Positions 23,009-27,496 of a DNA stretch of 27,496 nt are shown piece after piece; positions within the stretch are counted from its first letter, which is position 1, and every line of letters begins with the position of its first letter. The stretch spans positions 1 through 27,496 of the forward strand of contig CANJXD010000010.1 of assembly GCA_947478535.1 (NCBI GenBank). Reading direction: 5' to 3'. The notes beneath the pieces are model-generated. The model was not told the origin of the DNA. It worked only from the letters and a program-made list of their open reading frames with translations, and searched no databases. A program made the translations under genes and the position numbers. Source of the stretch: Acetobacteraceae bacterium. GTDB lineage: Bacteria > Pseudomonadota > Alphaproteobacteria > Acetobacterales > Acetobacteraceae.

Positions 23009-23164
23009 ATGGCCCGGAAGCTGCTGCTGCTGGCCACGCTGGCGGTGCTCTGCGCCTGCACGACCGAACAGGTGGCGACCTCCGCCGCCTCCGCCTGCCG
23101 GGGCAACCCGCAGGCCTGCACGGACCGCACTGCCAACCCGCTGCTGCGCCCACCCGGAATGTAA
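23009..23164 (+). CDS. Small predicted lipoprotein
   Basis: A 51-residue peptide: MARKLLLLATLAVLCAC, with lipobox L14-C15-A16-C17, then a 34-residue mature part (TTEQVATSAASACRGNPQACTDRTANPLLRPPGM) containing two more Cys that could form a disulfide. GAGG six bases before the ATG and a gap of eight bases after prs support translation, probably in the prs transcript. I do not recognise a family; small entericidin-like or other membrane-anchored peptides look similar. A longer open frame reaching back to 22742 overlaps prs and is rejected. Confidence 0.72.
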   Translation: MARKLLLLATLAVLCACTTEQVATSAASACRGNPQACTDRTANPLLRPPGM

Positions 23165-23180
23165 CGCCGGGGATGTAGCT

Positions 23181-23216
23181 CCCGAGGAAGCGCCCGAGGA
23201 AGCGCCCGAGGAAGCG
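23181..23216 (+). repeat. Three exact copies of a 12-bp repeat
   Basis: CCCGAGGAAGCG is repeated exactly three times without spacers in the 115-base gap between the convergent small-lipoprotein and DUF35 genes. One frame would read Pro-Glu-Glu-Ala repeats, but it is out of frame with the lipoprotein. No terminator hairpin with a U-tract is visible in the gap. Confidence 0.85.
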
Positions 23217-23279
23217 CCCTCAGCGCGCTACCCCGGTGCTGCTGACAGCCGCCGAGTGATCCCCCCGAGCTACTCGCCC

Positions 23280-23666
23280 TCAGACCGGCGTGAAGCAGGG
23301 CACCGGCGGCCCCTCCCCCTCGCTCGGCTTGAACACGACCCGCACCGCCATCCCGATCCGCAGCGCGTCGAGGTCGCAATCGACGATGTTGGTGAACAGG
23401 CACGGGCCTTCATCCAGCTCGACATAGGCGGCGGCGAAAGGATGGGCGCCGCGCATCACGGTGTAGCTGTAGATGCGGCCCGTGCCCTTGGCGGGCACCA
23501 GCGCGACATTGGTGGACAGCGTGAAGGGGGACACGCCGCGGGGGTACCAGAAATGCCGGCCCGTATCCTGGCACAGCCCGATCAGCAGCCGGCCTTCGCG
23601 GGCAGCGTCCCACACCGGCTTCGTCATCGGGTCGGCAACAGGGGCCGCGAAAAGGCGCTCGGCCAT
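23280..23666 (-). CDS. DUF35 OB-fold protein with degenerate zinc ribbon
   Basis: A 128-residue acyl-CoA-associated OB-fold protein. After AERLFAAPVADPMTKPVWDAAREGRLLIGLC comes the zinc-ribbon region QDTGRHFWYPRGVSPF, where family members normally have C-x2-C and a second C-x2-C; only the first Cys remains. The OB-fold half is typical: GTGRIYSYTVMRGAHPFAAAYVELDEGPCLFTNIVD...LRIGMAVRVVF. DUF35 proteins act as partners of thiolase-like (SCP2/Ltp2) or HMG-CoA synthase-like proteins, and the thiolase-like gene ends only five bases upstream. GGGAG supports the ATG at 23666. Confidence 0.88.
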   Translation of the reverse strand: MAERLFAAPVADPMTKPVWDAAREGRLLIGLCQDTGRHFWYPRGVSPFTLSTNVALVPAKGTGRIYSYTVMRGAHPFAAAYVELDEGPCLFTNIVDCDLDALRIGMAVRVVFKPSEGEGPPVPCFTPV

Positions 23667-23671
23667 CAAGG

Positions 23672-24844
23672 TCACTCCCGTTCCAGGATAAGGGTGGAAC
23701 TGCCGTGGCGGTGGCCAAGCAGCCCGCCGGTGCCATGCGCGAGCGCCAGGCCGCAATCCCGCACCTGAACGGCGGGATGGGCTTCGCCACGCAATTGCCG
23801 CACGGCCTCGATCACCTTGGTCATGCCGCCGCGATTGGCGGGGTGGTTGTTGCAGAGCCCGCCGCCATCGGTGTTGAAGGGCAGCTTGCCGACGCCGCTG
23901 ATGAGGTTGCCATCGGAGACGAATTTTCCGCCATCGCCCTTGGCGCAGAAGCCGAGGTCTTCCAGTTGCATCAGCACCGTGATGGTGAAGCTGTCATAGA
24001 TGCTGGCGTAGCGGATGTCCGCGGGCGTCACGCCGGCTTCCTCGAAGGCCCGCGCGCCGGAGAACTGGGCGCCGGAGGAGGTGATGGAGCGGTAGCCCCC
24101 GAACTGGCCCTGCACGGATTCGCCGGTGCCGCGCACCGTGACGATGGGGCGCCCCAGGCTGCGGGCGATCTCCGGCCGGGTGACGATCAGCGCGCCACCA
24201 CCATCGCTGATGACGCAGCAATCCAGGCGATGCAGCGGGTCCGCCACCATCGGCGAATTCACCACATCCTCCACCGTCACCACCTTCTTCAGCATGGCGT
24301 GCGGGTTGTGCTGGGCGTGGTGGCTGGCGGCGACCTTGATCCAGGCGAGCTGTTCGGAGGTGGTGCCGTATTCGTACATGTGGCGCATCGCGCACAGCGC
24401 GTAGCTGGTGCCGGTGGTCTTGCCGAAGGGGATCTCGAACTGGTCATCCGGCACGTTGGGCGTCTGCGGGCGGGCGGCGGTGCCGGTGGCCTGCCCCTCG
24501 CTGCGCGGGCGGCCGGCGAGCGTGATCAGCGCGATGTTGCAGCGGCCGAGCGCGATCGCCGCCGTCGCATGCGCGACATGGGCGATGTAGGAGGTGCCGC
24601 CGAGATCGGTGCTGTCCACATGGCGCAGCCGGTCGAGGCCCATATAGTCCACCATCGACATCGGGCCGAGGCCGGGGGCATCGCCGGCGCAGAAATAGCC
24701 GTCGATATCGTCCTTCGAGAGCCCGGCATCGCGCAGCGCACCGAGCGCGACCTCCGCATGCAACTGGGCGACGGATTTGTCCTCCGCCTTGCGGGTCGGG
24801 TGTTCGAAGGCGCCGACGATGCAGGCGCGGCCTTTCAGGCTCAT
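23672..24844 (-). CDS. Thiolase-like (SCP2/Ltp2-type) protein
   Basis: A 390-residue thiolase-fold protein paired with the DUF35 gene. The C-terminal half carries family landmarks: SIYDSFTITVLMQLEDLGFC, KLPFNTDGGGLCNNHPANRGGMTKVIEAVRQLRGEA and LALAHGTGGLLGH. At the place of the nucleophilic Cys of true thiolases the sequence reads STDLGGTSYIAHVAHA, without Cys. SCP2-type thiolase-like proteins with a DUF35 partner include the Ltp2 retro-aldolases of steroid side-chain degradation, which use Tyr rather than Cys. A lyase or aldolase acting on an acyl-CoA is therefore as likely as a thiolase. It is divergent from the fumarylacetoacetase gene across 111 bases. Confidence 0.88.
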   Translation of the reverse strand: MSLKGRACIVGAFEHPTRKAEDKSVAQLHAEVALGALRDAGLSKDDIDGYFCAGDAPGLGPMSMVDYMGLDRLRHVDSTDLGGTSYIAHVAHATAAIALGRCNIALITLAGRPRSEGQATGTAARPQTPNVPDDQFEIPFGKTTGTSYALCAMRHMYEYGTTSEQLAWIKVAASHHAQHNPHAMLKKVVTVEDVVNSPMVADPLHRLDCCVISDGGGALIVTRPEIARSLGRPIVTVRGTGESVQGQFGGYRSITSSGAQFSGARAFEEAGVTPADIRYASIYDSFTITVLMQLEDLGFCAKGDGGKFVSDGNLISGVGKLPFNTDGGGLCNNHPANRGGMTKVIEAVRQLRGEAHPAVQVRDCGLALAHGTGGLLGHRHGSSTLILERE

Positions 24845-24955
24845 GGAACGCTTCCGATGTTACTTGCGGGTAGGGTGGCGCGACGGGGAGTCTGGCGCAA
24901 GCCTGGGCGGGGCGGGAAAGCCCCGGTAGGCTGCGCGCGAGGACAGAGGAAAGCC

Positions 24956-26266
24956 ATGCCGGTGCCGATCGACGAAACGCATGACGCCGCGCGGCGGTCC
25001 TTCGTGGCTTCCGCCAACGGCCACCCGGATTTTCCCATCCAGAACCTGCCCTTCGGTGTCTTTAGCCCCCCTGGTGGCGCACCCCGCGCGGGGGTTGCGA
25101 TCGGGGACATGATCCTGGACCTGGAAGCGGCGCAGGCGGCGGGGCTGTTCTGCGGCCAGGCGGATATCGCGGCGCGGGCGGCCGGTGGTGGCGCACTGAA
25201 CGCCATGCTGGCACTCGGCGCCGGGCCGCGCACAGCGCTGCGGGGGCAGCTTTCGGCCCTGCTGGTCGAGGGCTCCGGCTTCGCGCAACAGCTGGCGCCG
25301 CTGCTGCACGAAGCCGCAAGCTGCACGCTGCACCTGCCGGCGCAGATCGGCGACTACACGGATTTCTTCGCCGGCATCCACCACGCCACCAATGCCGGGC
25401 GGATGTTCCGGCCGGACAACCCGCTGCTGCCGAACTACAAATACGTGCCCATCGGCTATCACGGCCGGGCTTCCTCCATCGTGCCCTCCGGCACGCCGGT
25501 CCGTCGCCCGAACGGCCAGCGCAAGCCGGCGACGGAAACGGTGCCGAGCTTCGGGCCTTCGCGGAACCTGGACTACGAATTGGAACTGGGCATCTGGATC
25601 GGGCCGGGGAATGAACTCGGGCGGCCGATCCCGATCGCCGAGGCCGCGTCCCATATCGCCGGCTTCTGCCTGCTGAATGATTGGTCCGCGCGGGATGTGC
25701 AGGGATGGGAATACCAGCCGCTCGGGCCGTTCCTGGCGAAAAGCTTCTGCTCCACCATCAGCCCCTGGATCATCACCCCGGAAGCCATGGCGCCCTTCCG
25801 CGTGGCGCAGGCCGCGCGGCCGGAGGGAGACCCGGCGCCCCTGCCCTATCTGTGGGATGCGGCGGACCAGGCGGAGGGGGCGCTGACCCTCGAACTCGAA
25901 GTGCTGCTGATGACGCCGGGGCTGCGGGAGAAGGGGCTGCCCCCCCATCGCCTCGGGCTTTCGGAGGCGCGGGCGCTGTATTGGACACCGGCGCAGTTGG
26001 TGGCGCACCACGCCAGCGCCGGCTGCAACCTGCGGCCGGGTGACCTTTGCGGGACGGGGACGATCTCGACCGAGGAGGAGACGGGGCTGGGATCGCTGCT
26101 GGAGATCACGCGCGGCGGGCGCAACCCGCTGGCGCTGGCCTCCGGCGAGACCCGGCGCTTCCTCGAGGATGGGGATGCGGTGACGCTGTTGGCGCGCGCG
26201 CGGCGGGACGGCTTCGCCAGCATCGGCTTCGGCGCCTGCGCCGGTGAGATCACCCCGGCGGCTTGA
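24956..26266 (+). CDS. fahA: Fumarylacetoacetase
   Basis: A 436-residue hydrolase splitting fumarylacetoacetate into fumarate and acetoacetate, the last step of the homogentisate pathway of Tyr/Phe breakdown. The N-terminal SH3-like domain (NGHPDFPIQNLPFGVFSPP) is followed by the catalytic domain: DYTDFFAGIHHATNAGRMF with D133 and H143 (the HATN histidine), PIGYHGRASSI, the metal-binding NLDYELELGIWIG, LLNDWSARDVQGWEYQPLGPFLAKSF, and CGTGTIS near the end. AGAGGA a few bases before ATG 24956 fixes the start; the long open frame extending to 23705 is antisense to the thiolase-like gene. Homogentisate dioxygenase and maleylacetoacetate isomerase genes are absent here. Confidence 0.94.
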   Translation: MPVPIDETHDAARRSFVASANGHPDFPIQNLPFGVFSPPGGAPRAGVAIGDMILDLEAAQAAGLFCGQADIAARAAGGGALNAMLALGAGPRTALRGQLSALLVEGSGFAQQLAPLLHEAASCTLHLPAQIGDYTDFFAGIHHATNAGRMFRPDNPLLPNYKYVPIGYHGRASSIVPSGTPVRRPNGQRKPATETVPSFGPSRNLDYELELGIWIGPGNELGRPIPIAEAASHIAGFCLLNDWSARDVQGWEYQPLGPFLAKSFCSTISPWIITPEAMAPFRVAQAARPEGDPAPLPYLWDAADQAEGALTLELEVLLMTPGLREKGLPPHRLGLSEARALYWTPAQLVAHHASAGCNLRPGDLCGTGTISTEEETGLGSLLEITRGGRNPLALASGETRRFLEDGDAVTLLARARRDGFASIGFGACAGEITPAA

Positions 26267-26318
26267 AGCCAACGGGGCAACGCGTGACGATGACGACGAC
26301 AAGACGGAGGAAAGCGGC

Positions 26319-27290
26319 ATGACGGACAGGCCGAAGCGCGTGGAATTCCGCGAGGAAGGGCCGCGCGAGGGATTCCAGATCGAGAAGACCATCTACCCGC
26401 TGGCGGATCGCGTGAAGCTGGTGGAGGCGCTGGCCGAGACGGGGCTGCATCACATCCAGGTGGCGAGCTTCGTCAGCCCGAAGCATGTGCCGCAGATGGC
26501 CGATAGCGAGGCCTTCTTCGCCGCCATCCGCAAGAAGGCTGGCGTGCATTATGCGGGCCTTTGGTTGAACGAGCAGGGCTTTCATCGCGCCAAGGCGACG
26601 CCGGGCGTCGATCTCGCCGGCAAGATCTCGCTCTATGCCTCCGACGCCTTCGCGATGAAGAACAATGGCTGCACGGCGCAGGAGATGGCGGAGCGGCAGC
26701 GGCGCTGGCTGGAATTGTATGACGAGGCCGGCGTGAAGCCCGAATTCGCCATCATCATGACGGCCTTCGGCTGCAACTACGAAGGCGACATCCCGCCCGA
26801 GCGCGTGGTGGGGATGGCGAAATTCGCGGCCAGCATCTGCGCCGAGCGCGGCCATACGCTGCCGGCGGTATTCCTCGCGGATACCATGGGCTGGGGCAAT
26901 CCGGACCAGACGCGCCGCCTGATCGGCATGCTGCGGGATGCGCTGCCGGATGTGCGCGTCGGCCTGCATCTGCACGACACGCGCGGCCTCGGGGCGGCCA
27001 ATGTGATGGCGGCGCTCGACATGGGCGTCGATTTCTTCGACAGCAGCGTGGCCGGCCTCGGCGGCTGCCCCTTCGCGGCGCCTGGCGATGCCGGCGCGGC
27101 GGGCAATGTGTGCACCGAGGACCTGGTGTTCCTATGCCACGAACTCGGCATCGAGACGGGCATCGACCTGGAGGTGCTGGTCGAATGCGCGCGGCTTGCC
27201 GAGAGCATCATCGGGCGGCGGCTGAACGGCCGGGTGATGCATGCGGGGTCACTCGGGAAGTATCGCGCGCGGCAGAAGGTGGCGGCGTGA
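26319..27290 (+). CDS. HMG-CoA lyase-like enzyme (DRE-TIM metallolyase)
   Basis: A 323-residue TIM-barrel lyase. It keeps IQVASFVSPKHVPQMAD, HLHDTRGLG with metal-binding H217/H219, and the loop GLGGCPFA with C250, then GNVCTEDLVF. Two departures from classical HMG-CoA lyase are clear: the opening GPRDGLQ is GPREGFQ here (E17 instead of the catalytic Asp), and the Cys loop reads PFAAPGDAGAAGN, longer than PFAPGATGN. Substrate may therefore be 3-hydroxy-3-methylglutaryl-CoA or a related 3-hydroxyacyl-CoA. GGAGG seven to ten bases upstream supports ATG 26319. The stop overlaps the next start (TGATG). Confidence 0.88.
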   Translation: MTDRPKRVEFREEGPREGFQIEKTIYPLADRVKLVEALAETGLHHIQVASFVSPKHVPQMADSEAFFAAIRKKAGVHYAGLWLNEQGFHRAKATPGVDLAGKISLYASDAFAMKNNGCTAQEMAERQRRWLELYDEAGVKPEFAIIMTAFGCNYEGDIPPERVVGMAKFAASICAERGHTLPAVFLADTMGWGNPDQTRRLIGMLRDALPDVRVGLHLHDTRGLGAANVMAALDMGVDFFDSSVAGLGGCPFAAPGDAGAAGNVCTEDLVFLCHELGIETGIDLEVLVECARLAESIIGRRLNGRVMHAGSLGKYRARQKVAA

Positions 27291-27496
27291 TGCGGCGCCG
27301 TTCGCTGATGGCGCTGCCGCTGCTCGCGGCGGCGCCCGCTGTGGCCCAGGAACGCTATCCCTCGCGCCCCATCCGCCTGATCGTGCCCTTCGCCGCCGGC
27401 GCCGCGACCGATATCCGCGCGCGCATCTTCGCGGAGCGGATGGCGCAGGATTGGGGGCAGCCGGTCGTCGTCGACAATCGCGGCGGGGCCAATGGC
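27290..27496 (+). CDS. Bug/TctC-family solute-binding protein, N-terminal part
   Basis: The first 69 codons only; the gene continues beyond the window. It has a short signal peptide (RRRSLMALPLLAAAPAVAQ), then ERYPSRPIRLIVPFAAGAATDIRARIFAERMAQDWGQPVVVDNRGGANG, the standard N-terminus of periplasmic tripartite-tricarboxylate-transporter receptors. Most members have Gly where this one has the second Ala of AGAATD. Such receptors bind carboxylates. Overlap with the lyase gene suggests the ligand is a carboxylate that the lyase or its pathway consumes, which is inference. Confidence 0.92.
   Translation, partial: MRRRSLMALPLLAAAPAVAQERYPSRPIRLIVPFAAGAATDIRARIFAERMAQDWGQPVVVDNRGGANG

Noticed and set aside
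23705..24955. Plus-strand extension of the fumarylacetoacetase frame across the thiolase-like gene
   Set aside because: The extension is antisense to a clear gene. A good ribosome-binding site precedes ATG 24956, which matches the usual start region of the family.

Overview
The window is high-GC chromosomal DNA, packed with genes on both strands. It looks like an alphaproteobacterium, probably Rhodospirillales and plausibly an Acetobacteraceae of Roseomonas type. The clues are the lgt-midA-pgeF order, a PetP/PetR-like MarR plus response-regulator pair, an alphaproteobacterial phasin with a PhaR-like operator, a COQ9/TetR-like protein near ubiK, and a Bug-type (TctC) receptor beside a CoA-lyase gene. 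This assignment is an inference from gene content. No rRNA, tRNA, CRISPR array, insertion sequence or phage gene was seen.

Layout. 1-914: end of an ABC importer operon (permease and ATPase of the nitrate/sulfonate/taurine class). 930-2635: a small exported Gly-rich protein (minus strand), then a PTR1/FolM-like pteridine reductase coupled to folB. 2636-2980: an AT-richer gap with an inverted repeat. 2981-9107: uvrC, a YqaA/DedA membrane protein, pgsA, a lipoprotein, moaD, moaE and an unrecognised polytopic membrane protein whose 3' end runs into a GC-rich tandem repeat. 9151-11047 (minus strand): ilvE, a GNAT acetyltransferase and a SnoaL-like protein. 11240-13857: MarR regulator, OmpR-type response regulator and sensor kinase, closed by a bidirectional terminator. 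13935-17117 (minus strand): ubiK, ybjN, proC, a TetR/COQ9-like protein and a phasin. 17225-20866: hldD, lgt, midA and pgeF. 20896-23164: a tiny hydrophobic ORF overlapping a lipoprotein gene, then prs and a 51-residue lipoprotein. 23280-27496: a catabolic group with a DUF35 protein and a thiolase-like protein (minus strand), divergent from fumarylacetoacetase, an HMG-CoA-lyase-like enzyme and the start of a Bug receptor.

How the genes fit together. Most are housekeeping: folate (folB), nucleotide excision repair (uvrC), phosphatidylglycerol (pgsA), molybdopterin (moaDE), lipoprotein maturation (lgt), LPS heptose (hldD), PRPP (prs), proline (proC) and branched-chain amino acids (ilvE). Many neighbours overlap by 1-4 bases (ATGA, GTGA, TTGA, TGATG), which suggests translational coupling. 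The least ordinary parts are the 23.3-27.5 kb catabolic group, where three enzymes depart from their family active sites, the perfect 21-bp palindrome in front of the phasin gene, and the AT-richer gap before uvrC. I found no clear defence, mobile or otherwise unprecedented multi-gene system.
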